A stretch of DNA of 15,963 bases from Candidatus Sphingobacterium stercoripullorum (lineage in GTDB: Bacteria > Bacteroidota > Bacteroidia > Sphingobacteriales > Sphingobacteriaceae). The position numbers and the translations under genes are program-made. This document shows, one piece after another, positions 1-7,145 of this stretch (positions are counted from its first letter, which is position 1; the number at the start of each line of letters is the position of its first letter). Where the stretch lies: contig DXEZ01000056.1 in the NCBI GenBank assembly GCA_019114715.1, positions 1 to 15,963 of the forward strand. Direction: 5' to 3'. The notes beneath the pieces are model-generated. The model did not search any database. It saw only the letters and a program-made list of their open reading frames with translations, and was not told the DNA's origin.

Positions 1-535
1 AAGCTTCGGAAAAACAAGAAGCTCCTACTGGCATAATCATGAATTCTTGAAATGCAATAGGTGCATCTGAGTGTGAACCGCCATTGACAATATTCATCAT
101 TGGAATTGGAAGTGTATTGGCATTTACTCCACCAATATATCTATATAATGGCTGGTGGCTTTCTTGCGCAGCTGCTTTCGCTACAGCTAAAGAAACACCT
201 AAGATTGCGTTAGCGCCAAGCTTCCCTTTATTATCGGTACCGTCAAGCTCAATTAAATAATTATCGATTTCATTTTGATCAAAAACATCCCATCCGATAA
301 TTTCTGGCGCAATTTCTTCGTTAACATTGTCAACAGCTTTAAGTACACCTTTACCTAAATACTTACTCTTATCACCATCTCTTAACTCTACAGCTTCGTT
401 AGCACCTGTAGAAGCCCCAGAAGGAACCGCAGCTCTACCTAAGATACCATTTTCAGTAATCACATCAACTTCAATTGTAGGATTACCACGCGAATCTAAA
501 ATCTGGCGCGCTCTAATATCAATTATCAAACTCAT
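1..535 (-). CDS. eno: Enolase, N-terminal part (cut by window edge)
   Basis: Phosphopyruvate hydratase, the cytoplasmic glycolytic enzyme that interconverts 2-phosphoglycerate and phosphoenolpyruvate. The first 178 codons are present; the rest of the gene (families are usually about 430 residues) lies beyond position 1. The protein starts MSLIIDIRARQILDSRGNPT, a typical enolase N-terminus. The mobile-loop motif PSGASTG lies near residues 38-44, and NGGSHSDAP (His155) is followed by FQEFMIMP (Glu164, the E. coli Glu168 equivalent). The ATG at 533-535 fits family alignments and has no clear Shine-Dalgarno site. It lies 117 bp downstream of carA on the same strand, so it may be cotranscribed, but it also has its own promoter candidate. 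Nothing is unusual in the visible part. Confidence 0.97.
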   Translation of the reverse strand, partial: MSLIIDIRARQILDSRGNPTIEVDVITENGILGRAAVPSGASTGANEAVELRDGDKSKYLGKGVLKAVDNVNEEIAPEIIGWDVFDQNEIDNYLIELDGTDNKGKLGANAILGVSLAVAKAAAQESHQPLYRYIGGVNANTLPIPMMNIVNGGSHSDAPIAFQEFMIMPVGASCFSEA

Positions 536-603
536 ATGGATTATTATGTATTATTAAATATTTTATTTCTATTTTCTAATTGTTAAAACTGCAAATTGCA
601 ATG

Positions 604-634
604 CTAATATAATCATTTAATACATGCTCTGCAA
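604..634 (-). promoter_or_regulatory. Possible eno promoter
   Basis: On the minus strand a TTG (632-634) is followed after 20 bp by TATATTAG (604-611). This is one base from the Bacteroidota -7 consensus TAnnTTTG. It would give a 5' leader of about 60 nt before the eno ATG. The match is imperfect, so this is tentative. Confidence 0.35.
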
Positions 635-652
635 GATGCATTTAAATAATTT

Positions 653-1753
653 TTAACCTTTAATCATTGCAATAAACTGGTCAAATAAGTATTTGGAGTC
701 ATGTGGACCGGGGCCTGCTTCAGGATGGTATTGAACGGAAAATGCATTTTTATCCTTAACCCTAATCCCTTCTACAGTTCCGTCATTAAGATTGATATGA
801 GTAATCTCTAAATTCGGATTGCTTTCAACTTGCTCTCTACTTACTGTAAATCCATGATTCTGTGACGTTATTTCACTTTTATTGGTAAGAAGATTCTTTA
901 CAGGTTGGTTGCATCCACGGTGTCCATTTAGCATCTTCTCAGTTTTGACCCCGTTTGCTAAAGCTAGAACTTGATGTCCTAAACATATACCAAATAAAGG
1001 CTTATCATCGGCCAAAATCTCTTTAACCGTTTCAACGGCATAATCCAAGGTTGAAGGGTCGCCAGGCCCATTGGAAATTAAATAACCATCAGCTCCCCAT
1101 TTTTTCATCTCTTCGTAGGTAGTTTTCGCAGGGAACACTTTCATATAAACTTGACGATCGTCTAGATTCTTCAATATATTACGTTTGACCCCTAAATCTA
1201 GAACTGCAACCCGTGTCGAAGCATCTTCATCTCCATAGTAATAAACTTTTGAAGTTGTAACTTTTGAAGCATACTCGAAGTCTTGATTTTCAGAAAAGTC
1301 CTCTAACTGACTTTTAAGCTCGTCAATGTTTAAATTTTCTGAAGAAATAATCGCATTCATAGCGCCCTTATCTCGAATATGGCGAACTAAAGATCTTGTA
1401 TCAATCCCTGAAATTCCTATTAGGTTTTCTGACTCAAAAAACTCTTGAGTCGATAATTGGGCAATGTGACGACTATAACCTTCGCTAAAATCCTTACAGA
1501 CTAAACCCTTTATTTGAATTCTTTCAGATTGACTTTCGTCTTCTTTAATCCCATAAGTTCCTATATGTGGATGTGTAGCAACCATTATTTGGCCGTAATA
1601 GGATGGGTCTGTGAATACCTCTTGGTATCCTGTTGCTCCAGTATTGAAACAAATTTCTCCTAATGTAGTTCCTATTTTTCCTATAGCAACTCCTTTAAAA
1701 ACTGTACCGTCCTGTAAAAGCAAAACAGCAGGCATGTTGTGAAAGTTTGTCAT
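653..1753 (-). CDS. carA: Carbamoyl-phosphate synthase, small (glutaminase) subunit
   Basis: Glutamine-hydrolysing subunit of carbamoyl-phosphate synthase. It passes ammonia to the large subunit CarB for pyrimidine and arginine synthesis in the cytoplasm. The 366 residues match the usual family length. The N-terminal CPSase small-chain domain (about 1-145) includes GEICFNTGATGYQEVFTDPS. The C-terminal class I glutamine amidotransferase domain (about 180-366) has the nucleophile elbow GICLGH (Cys257), then GHRGCNQP, SQNHGF and QYHPEA, giving His343 and Glu345 of the triad. All catalytic residues are intact. The chosen start is the ATG at 1751-1753; Met7 is a possible alternative. carB is not in the window, and eno follows on the same strand. 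The leader upstream holds a terminator and alternative hairpins, so control by attenuation is plausible. Confidence 0.97.
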   Translation of the reverse strand: MTNFHNMPAVLLLQDGTVFKGVAIGKIGTTLGEICFNTGATGYQEVFTDPSYYGQIMVATHPHIGTYGIKEDESQSERIQIKGLVCKDFSEGYSRHIAQLSTQEFFESENLIGISGIDTRSLVRHIRDKGAMNAIISSENLNIDELKSQLEDFSENQDFEYASKVTTSKVYYYGDEDASTRVAVLDLGVKRNILKNLDDRQVYMKVFPAKTTYEEMKKWGADGYLISNGPGDPSTLDYAVETVKEILADDKPLFGICLGHQVLALANGVKTEKMLNGHRGCNQPVKNLLTNKSEITSQNHGFTVSREQVESNPNLEITHINLNDGTVEGIRVKDKNAFSVQYHPEAGPGPHDSKYLFDQFIAMIKG

Positions 1754-1789
1754 CTAATCTAATAATTAATAAAAGTCCGAAAGAAATTC

Positions 1790-1817
1790 AAAAAAAAAGC
1801 CCTTAAACAAAAGGGCT
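1790..1817 (-). terminator. Intrinsic terminator in carA leader (candidate attenuator)
   Basis: Read on the minus strand, AGCCCTT (1817-1811) and AAGGGCT (1804-1798) form a perfect 7-bp stem with a 6-nt loop, followed at once by a nine-T run (1798-1790). This is a textbook rho-independent terminator. It sits 36 bp upstream of the carA ATG and downstream of the candidate carA promoter, with no minus-strand gene upstream in the window for it to end. Its position fits conditional read-through into carA. It could instead end a short leader RNA or be a leftover from a rearranged upstream gene. Confidence 0.8.
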
Positions 1818-1826
1818 AAAATAAAA

Positions 1827-1898
1827 TCAATGTGAAGCTATTAACCCCTCTTGAGGGTCCACAGATTCTTTTAATATTTTTTTAAAATGTTCTTTCAA
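1827..1898 (-). CDS. Possible 23-codon leader peptide upstream of carA
   Basis: A short open frame starts at TTG (1896-1898), about 14 nt after the predicted transcription start, and ends with TGA at 1827-1829, nine nucleotides before the terminator stem. It is lysine-rich at first, and its C-terminus reads SVDPQEGLIASH. It covers the hairpin at 1846-1857. No Shine-Dalgarno site is visible and the only initiator is TTG, since an in-frame TAA lies just upstream. Nothing in the peptide matches a protein I recognise. It is listed because a frame ending just before a terminator is the arrangement seen in translation-coupled attenuators. It may be chance. Confidence 0.3.
   Translation of the reverse strand: MKEHFKKILKESVDPQEGLIASH
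1846..1857 (-). promoter_or_regulatory. Small hairpin in carA leader
   Basis: CCCTC and GAGGG form an inverted repeat in the carA leader; the realistic fold is CCCT/AGGG with a CAAG loop. The 3' arm plus two adjacent bases (AAGAGGG, 1852-1846) can instead pair with CCCTTTT (1815-1809) in the 5' arm of the terminator: seven pairs, one of them a G-U wobble. The hairpin could therefore act as an anti-antiterminator. The pairing is seen in sequence; the function is inferred. Confidence 0.45.
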
Positions 1899-1918
1899 TT
1901 TATTTTAATTCTAGAATA

Positions 1919-1948
1919 CAAAGGTACAAAAAAGACACTTATTCCCAA
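1919..1948 (-). promoter_or_regulatory. carA promoter, Bacteroidota type
   Basis: On the minus strand TTG (1948-1946) is followed after exactly 19 bp by TACCTTTG (1926-1919). This fits the Bacteroidota vegetative consensus TTG-N19-TAnnTTTG at every defined base. Transcription would begin near 1912, giving a carA leader of about 160 nt that contains the hairpin and terminator described separately. It is the best promoter match found in the window. Confidence 0.7.
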
Positions 1949-2023
1949 CAAAAAAACACATTTATATAAAAATACAATTCCTCTGACCGTATGACCAAAG
2001 AAGCTTAATTTTTGAAACAATAT

Positions 2024-2050
2024 TTGAATAATCTAGCCCTGTTAACTTTG
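2024..2050 (+). promoter_or_regulatory. Possible lpxB promoter
   Basis: TAACTTTG (2043-2050) fits the -7 consensus TAnnTTTG exactly. A TTG at 2024-2026 lies 16 bp upstream, somewhat short of the usual spacing. Transcription would start about 70 nt before the lpxB ATG. It is divergent from the carA promoter, about 95 bp away. Confidence 0.35.
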
Positions 2051-2125
2051 ATTGTTCTTCAAAATAGTATTCCACTTTAAATTTCGCCATCTTCTTATTA
2101 CTTTTAGGTTTTTAAGGAAATAAAG

Positions 2126-3241
2126 ATGAAATACTATATTATTGCTGGCGAGCCATCTGGAGATCTTCACGGTGCTAATCTAATTAAAGAGCTTAAGCGA
2201 ATAGATTCGGAGGCAAACTTTAGAATCGTAGGTGGAGACAAAATGGAAGGTGCATCATCTCTGGAACCATTCATCCACAATAGGGAAATGGCATTTATGG
2301 GTTTCATAGAGGTTATAAAAAACCTAAAAACCATATCCAAAAATCTAAAAGCAGTAAAAAATGATATCCTTAATTATAAGCCCGACTGCATTATCTTGAT
2401 AGACTTCCCCGGCTTTAACCTGAAGATTGCGGAATTTGCAAAAGCCCGTCAAATCAAAGTCCATTATTACATCTCTCCGAAAATATGGGCTTGGAACACA
2501 AAAAGAGTCCATAAAATTAAAAAAGTTGTTGACCATATGTATTGTATACTTCCTTTCGAGGTAGAGTTTTACAAAAAATATGGAATGGAGGTCGATTATG
2601 TCGGCAATCCTCTACTAGACTCTATTACACAATATAACTTCAATGAAAACTTCAGACAAGACAATGCCCTTTCAAATCGACCGCTATTAGCGATTGTTCC
2701 GGGAAGCCGCAAAATGGAACTCGAAAAAATACTACCGGAATTAATCAAACTGTTTTATTTATTCCCAGGACACGAGCTGGTCGTAGCAGGGGCACCCAAT
2801 TTCAACGAGGAATATTATAAAGAATATATAGGTGACTTACCCATAAAGGTATTGTTTAACCAAACCTACGACTTAATAAAAAATGCTGATATAGCAGCAG
2901 TAACCAGTGGAACAGCAACTCTTGAAGTTGCTATCCTCAATACGCCCCAAGTTGTAGTTTATAAAGCAAACGCCATATCAGTGTGGCTAGCAAGGAAGCT
3001 CGTTAAAATAAAATTCATATCGCTAGTCAATTTAATCAATGGATTTCTTACTGTAAAGGAACTTATCCAACAAGAGTGTAATTATAGGGACATAGCAGAC
3101 GAACTGGGAGAACTTACTGTGAACTCTACATATAGATCTACTATGTTAAATAACTACGATTCCTTGCGCGAAAAACTGGGCAACACTGGCGCTTCCCAAC
3201 GAACGGCAGAAAAAATATACCAATACACTTTAAAAAAATAA
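2126..3241 (+). CDS. lpxB: Lipid-A-disaccharide synthase
   Basis: Membrane-associated GT19 glycosyltransferase. It condenses UDP-2,3-diacylglucosamine with 2,3-diacylglucosamine-1-phosphate (lipid X) to make the lipid A disaccharide. At 371 residues it is of normal length. Family motifs run in order: AGEPSGDLHGA (7-17), LIDFPGFN with the conserved Asp93 (E. coli Asp98 region), YISPKIWAW (115-123), VGNPLLD (159-165), PGSRKME (192-198) and TSGTATLE (260-267). The ATG at 2126 has AAGGAA a few bases upstream, a reasonable ribosome site. In many Bacteroidota lpxB follows surE; here it stands alone behind its own promoter region. A small secreted-protein gene follows after 56 bp and may share the transcript. 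Confidence 0.96.
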   Translation: MKYYIIAGEPSGDLHGANLIKELKRIDSEANFRIVGGDKMEGASSLEPFIHNREMAFMGFIEVIKNLKTISKNLKAVKNDILNYKPDCIILIDFPGFNLKIAEFAKARQIKVHYYISPKIWAWNTKRVHKIKKVVDHMYCILPFEVEFYKKYGMEVDYVGNPLLDSITQYNFNENFRQDNALSNRPLLAIVPGSRKMELEKILPELIKLFYLFPGHELVVAGAPNFNEEYYKEYIGDLPIKVLFNQTYDLIKNADIAAVTSGTATLEVAILNTPQVVVYKANAISVWLARKLVKIKFISLVNLINGFLTVKELIQQECNYRDIADELGELTVNSTYRSTMLNNYDSLREKLGNTGASQRTAEKIYQYTLKK

Positions 3242-3297
3242 ACCATTGCAAACTTTCTCTGTCTAACAGTTTATAATATGACAAAAAGGAAGTCGAA

Positions 3298-3960
3298 ATG
3301 AAAAAAACAGTTTTATATACATTTGCTTTAGCAGCGATATTTCTATTTATAGGCAGTGGCTGTGTATTTGCGCAAAGCGACACATTACGCATTTCAAAAT
3401 TAGAACTTGCCAAAAAGAAAAAGCACAATTTTAGAAACCTCTCCAGAGATTCAACGATTTTAGTCTACATCGATACTTTGATCATGAAAGATCGCTCCTC
3501 ATTACATTTTTTTGGCAATAAGGATATAGAATTGCACGTTAATCAGGCAGAAATTGGCAAACGTGCTTTCATCGACCTGAGGGCCAACGAGAATAATGCT
3601 GCAAATATGGATGCGTTTATTAATTTCAATAAACTGGGTTCGTTATTTATTTTAGCCAACGGATTGGATGCACATAATGGTACTAAAACCTTCCCTAACG
3701 GGGATGGAGGGATTGTAAATCTACATTACAACGATAAAGGGATTAAACCACAGTCAAGTAATAAAAAAGAAAACAATTACCTGGAAATAAATATTGAGCC
3801 CGGCGGCCAAAGAGTCAACCCTAATGCTGAGATCTCGCAAATCTATTCACAAATAGCGCGCGCACCACGTGGATTGCGTGGTTTACCACAAGGACAAGTA
3901 TATTCAGGATCAGAAGGTAAAAAAGGTAAAAAATCCGTCCAACCTATCCAAGAGAATTAA
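3298..3960 (+). CDS. Secreted protein of unknown function
   Basis: I do not recognise this 220-residue protein. Residues 1-25 form a clear signal peptide, with a lysine start, a hydrophobic core and likely cleavage before Gln26 (VFA|Q). The mature part opens with a basic stretch (AKKKKH) and continues as mixed strand-rich sequence. It ends in a Gly/Pro/Lys-rich, low-complexity basic tail (GLRGLPQGQ, then GKKGKK). A GSGC before the cleavage site resembles a lipobox only weakly. An export role in periplasm or envelope is inferred from the signal peptide. The ATG has AGGA about eight bases upstream. It lies 56 bp after lpxB, and its last 17 bases overlap the 3' end of the converging DUF3810 gene. 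Being open over its full length with a good signal peptide argues that it is real. Confidence 0.8.
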   Translation: MKKTVLYTFALAAIFLFIGSGCVFAQSDTLRISKLELAKKKKHNFRNLSRDSTILVYIDTLIMKDRSSLHFFGNKDIELHVNQAEIGKRAFIDLRANENNAANMDAFINFNKLGSLFILANGLDAHNGTKTFPNGDGGIVNLHYNDKGIKPQSSNKKENNYLEINIEPGGQRVNPNAEISQIYSQIARAPRGLRGLPQGQVYSGSEGKKGKKSVQPIQEN

Positions 3961-5026
3961 ATGCTAAAAGCAACTCAACAAATAAATTGTAACGAATTAA
4001 TCCTTCAGGCTGGTTGTTCAAAATCAAATAGTTCTGATATACATCAGAAGTTAACTCTCCATAGAGAGTTTGCTGCTTTAGCCAAAAACTTCTCTCCTCT
4101 TGCATATCAATTTTTACTAAGGATGACAGCGATTGGTATAGGTTTGCATATTCCTGAGGTGCTACCTGAGAAACACTAAGCAATAGATAACGCACTGCCG
4201 AATAATAGGCTGAATACTTAAAGCTTATATTATCGTGATCTTTTAATAGGTAAAAGGCAAGAAAGTTACATTCATCTTCAAAGCCTATTCCCATTTTATG
4301 CCCCAATTCGTGTACAGCTGTAAATGGAAAGGACATCCAGGGGGTATTTTGATTGACCTGTGCCTCTAAGGAAAACGGATTGAAATAACCACTTACTAAA
4401 AAGTAATTGACAATAGAGCTGCTTATTGGGGCTTTAATGTTCAATCCACTATCTTTATGTAGATATCCATTTAAAAGAGTATCCTCTTTTACAAAGTCAA
4501 CAACCTCCTCGCTTATTGCTTTTCTATTTATCTCAGCTCCTATTAATTTGCGCCTCAGCTCATTTGTAGTTATAATGAAGTCCTGGGTAGTTTGCAACAG
4601 CTCATCCCGGGTGGCACTATGAGCATTTAAAGCTAAGTAATCTCTGAGTGGAACTCGGTAGTAGTTAATACCCCAAGACACTTTAAATAAAATCAAGATT
4701 AAAAGCATCCCATTACAAAGTGACCAGAAGTGAAGCGGCAAAGTCCTTCTTCTCTCCTTGTTTAGGATTGAAAAGATAAAAACTCCAAGCTGAACTAATA
4801 ATACGCCAACAATTACCATATAAAAAACATCACCTACACTCCAAGAAACCCTGCCTATTGGGCTAGCTAGGTGACTCACTAAGGGGTAAAGCTTACGGCT
4901 GTAAAATGATTCAACATTTTGGCTGTTTAGCTGAAATACATTAATAATCAAAAAAACAAACAGCAAAATAACGCTGCTTATTATTCTGAATTTTAATTTT
5001 GTATTTGCTCTATTTCTCTTCCTCAA
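3944..5026 (-). CDS. DUF3810 family membrane protein with HELGH zinc motif
   Basis: A 360-residue protein matching the Bacteroidota DUF3810 family. Three N-terminal hydrophobic helices (about 12-32, 63-88, 99-120) anchor it in the inner membrane. The C-terminal part has FTAVHELGHKMG with HELGH at 239-243, followed by EDECNFLA (Glu250-Ala257), which supplies a likely third zinc ligand. It therefore looks like a membrane-bound gluzincin-type metalloprotease; the substrate is unknown. No ATG is available near the N-terminus. The only sensible start is TTG at 5024-5026, inside the last codons of the upstream nucleoid-protein gene, so translational coupling is likely. It is the last gene of the HDAC-NdpA operon. 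Its 3' end overlaps the convergent secreted-protein gene by 17 bp, leaving no room for a spacer terminator. Confidence 0.85.
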   Translation of the reverse strand: MRKRNRANTKLKFRIISSVILLFVFLIINVFQLNSQNVESFYSRKLYPLVSHLASPIGRVSWSVGDVFYMVIVGVLLVQLGVFIFSILNKERRRTLPLHFWSLCNGMLLILILFKVSWGINYYRVPLRDYLALNAHSATRDELLQTTQDFIITTNELRRKLIGAEINRKAISEEVVDFVKEDTLLNGYLHKDSGLNIKAPISSSIVNYFLVSGYFNPFSLEAQVNQNTPWMSFPFTAVHELGHKMGIGFEDECNFLAFYLLKDHDNISFKYSAYYSAVRYLLLSVSQVAPQEYANLYQSLSSLVKIDMQEERSFWLKQQTLYGELTSDVYQNYLILNNQPEGLIRYNLFVELLLAFNSLG

Positions 5027-6065
5027 AATAAACTTTATAATAATTCATTCCCCGGTCTTCATCAAAGCCTTTTTCGATCAGGTCTCTATTCCCATGGACA
5101 TAAATATGGAAGTTTCTATCCAGTTTTAAAACACTTTTATAAGCATTTTGATGCTTTTTAACCGCTGGTGCTGCAATGGTAAATTGATCACCAATATTTA
5201 CTTCAAATTCTTTTTCATACTCATCGACACTTTGTTTATATAGCGCTATAGCACTAGGGTGTCCAATTACCTCCTCTTGAAACTTCTCTTGTTCAAACAC
5301 TTCATTGTTTTTTAAAAAGTCTAAGGACCGATTCAATAGATCAATCTTGTCTACTGCCTCGAGTTCAAAAAGCTCATCCATATCCTTTTGAACAAACTTT
5401 TTATACACCTTCATGAGGTTACCAGTTTGAGCGTACTCATTGCTCACTTGCTTTACTTGTAAAAAGTCATCCTTCCAATAAACTGCATCTTGTTTATTAG
5501 TTTGATCTACTACAAAAACTTTAAAATCTTTGGAATCTGCATGGAATAAAACAAGCACTCCTTTGTCGAGCTTATTAATATTGATTGCCTCTTGCTCGTA
5601 GGTGATTTCAAAGTTCTCACTCTTTGGGTAAACCTTTAAGTAGGTGTCTTTATTTTCCGATTTAAATATTCCAATAGCCTCATAATCCTCTCCTTTAAAT
5701 GTTATATCCTCAACTTGCGTGATATACATCTCCCCCGGTTTGATATTGGGGTGAGAAGTGACCTCATAAAGATGCTTTGCTAGCTCTTGACTCATGGAGT
5801 GAAAATCTCCATCATTGGAAAAATAGGAGTTTATGAAATGATAAACTACGTTAAGCTCTAAATCTTCGTTAGGGTGAAAAAAGCAATACTCCTCCTCTAC
5901 TTTGGCAAAGGGCTTGAAAAAATACTGCAGCAAGAGGTCTGGTAAAACTTCATCCTCACTTATGTCAACTGGTGACTTCCCTAAACTGTAGTACTGATCT
6001 TGATGTTTGTTCCCAACGTAATGAATCGATAGATTCTTAAAAATTGCATCCTGATAATGAATCAT
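5010..6065 (-). CDS. Nucleoid-associated protein, NdpA/YejK-like
   Basis: A 351-residue protein resembling the 37-kDa nucleoid-associated protein family (NdpA, YejK), cytoplasmic proteins found on the bacterial nucleoid whose precise role is poorly defined. Supporting features are the N-terminal MIHYQDAIFKNLSIHYVGNK and the family length. The region LAKHLYEVTSHPNIKPGEMY is followed by an E-rich central domain (GVLVLFHADSKDF), and the C-terminus (HIYVHGNRDLIEKG) is typical of Bacteroidota members. There is no signal peptide or membrane segment. The ATG at 6063-6065 lies 7 bp after the HDAC stop codon, and the 3' end overlaps the next gene's TTG start by 17 bp. It is thus the middle gene of a tight operon. 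The family call is from recognised sequence character and not from a search. Confidence 0.82.
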   Translation of the reverse strand: MIHYQDAIFKNLSIHYVGNKHQDQYYSLGKSPVDISEDEVLPDLLLQYFFKPFAKVEEEYCFFHPNEDLELNVVYHFINSYFSNDGDFHSMSQELAKHLYEVTSHPNIKPGEMYITQVEDITFKGEDYEAIGIFKSENKDTYLKVYPKSENFEITYEQEAININKLDKGVLVLFHADSKDFKVFVVDQTNKQDAVYWKDDFLQVKQVSNEYAQTGNLMKVYKKFVQKDMDELFELEAVDKIDLLNRSLDFLKNNEVFEQEKFQEEVIGHPSAIALYKQSVDEYEKEFEVNIGDQFTIAAPAVKKHQNAYKSVLKLDRNFHIYVHGNRDLIEKGFDEDRGMNYYKVYFEEEK

Positions 6066-6072
6066 TTCAAAA

Positions 6073-6978
6073 TTATAATTTAAATATTTTTATTGCTTGT
6101 TTATAAGTTTCAATATGGGCATTTACTATATCTGATATGTTTGGGGAATACCCACCCCCCATGCTCACTTGTACGGGAATCCCCTCTTTATAAAGCGCAT
6201 TAAAGACCATGGCATCTCTTGCTCTACAGCCTTCCATGGTTAAAGACAACCTTCCCAACTTATCGGTTGCCAGCACATCTACCCCTGCTTGATAAAACAC
6301 AAACTCCGGCTTGAAGGTTTCCAAAAGGTACTTTAAATTCTCATCCAAACATGCTAAGTAAGCATGATCTTCCAGGCCGTCTTGTAAAGGTATATCCAAA
6401 GTGGACTTTTCCTTTTTAAAGGGATAGTTGTTTTCTGCATGCATGGAAAGTGTAAAAACCTGGCTACTTCCATCAAAGATATGGGCCGTACCATTGCCTT
6501 GGTGTACATCTAAGTCTACAATTGCTATACGCTTAAATGCGCCACTTTGCAGTAAACTATTTGCTGCAACCGCTTGGTCATTAAAAATACAAAATCCCTC
6601 ACCGAAATCTCTACCAGCATGGTGCGTACCACCTGCGCTATTGAATGAAACGCCATACTCCAGTGCATAGTGACTAGCTAAGATGGTGCCTTGCACTATA
6701 TGCTGTTCACGCTCCACTAACTGACGCGATAAAGGAAAGCCAATCCTTCTTACCATTTTACCATCCAAGTTTAGCTCAAGAACATGCTCAATATACTCCG
6801 AAGCATGAGATAGGGACAACATGTCCCATGCAACCTTTGCTGGCTCAAAAAACTGACTATCATCCACAATCCCCTGATAAATAAGCTGTTGATACAATAG
6901 GTCGTATTTTTCCATAGGAAACCGATGTCCAGCTGGAAGTGGATGACAAAAATGTGGGTGGTGAGCAATCATCAACAT
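6073..6978 (-). CDS. Histone-deacetylase superfamily protein
   Basis: A 301-residue zinc-dependent deacetylase of the HDAC/AcuC/acetylpolyamine amidohydrolase superfamily, cytoplasmic. Motifs in order: GGTHHAGRDFGEGFC with the paired His119-His120 of the charge relay; VDLDVHQGNGT with Asp155, and Asp157 and His159 as zinc ligands; AGVDVLATDKLGRLSLT with the third ligand Asp234; and SMGGGYSP with the catalytic Tyr277. Every active-site residue is present, so the enzyme should be active. The substrate in bacteria of this group is not known; acetylated small amines, acetoin metabolism or protein lysines are all possible. The ATG at 6976-6978 gives MLMIAHHPHF; Met3 is an alternative start. It is first of three genes, with an NdpA-like nucleoid protein 7 bp downstream, which makes a nucleoid-related substrate worth considering. 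Confidence 0.93.
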   Translation of the reverse strand: MLMIAHHPHFCHPLPAGHRFPMEKYDLLYQQLIYQGIVDDSQFFEPAKVAWDMLSLSHASEYIEHVLELNLDGKMVRRIGFPLSRQLVEREQHIVQGTILASHYALEYGVSFNSAGGTHHAGRDFGEGFCIFNDQAVAANSLLQSGAFKRIAIVDLDVHQGNGTAHIFDGSSQVFTLSMHAENNYPFKKEKSTLDIPLQDGLEDHAYLACLDENLKYLLETFKPEFVFYQAGVDVLATDKLGRLSLTMEGCRARDAMVFNALYKEGIPVQVSMGGGYSPNISDIVNAHIETYKQAIKIFKL

Positions 6979-7109
6979 GGTGACGAAGATAATATATTTT
7001 TAAAGTGGATGGGTAAATTTTTAAAAAGTATTACGGTTTCCAAACAGTGATACATTCACTAACTATAGAGCTCTTTCACTTCGCTGCTGAGAAATGCCTA
7101 TAAAAGTGG

Positions 7110-7117
7110 TAGATTTG
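7110..7117 (+). promoter_or_regulatory. Possible -7 element for thermonuclease gene
   Basis: TAGATTTG fits TAnnTTTG exactly, 28 bp before the ATG. No good -33 TTG lies at the expected distance. A leader of about 20 nt would result. Confidence 0.4.
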
Positions 7118-7145
7118 TGCTTTTTGGAATCTTAAAAAATAACAC

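Noticed and set aside
6073..6978. Calling the HDAC-like protein an acetoin utilisation enzyme (AcuC)
   Set aside because: No acetoin genes are nearby, and superfamily membership alone does not set the substrate.
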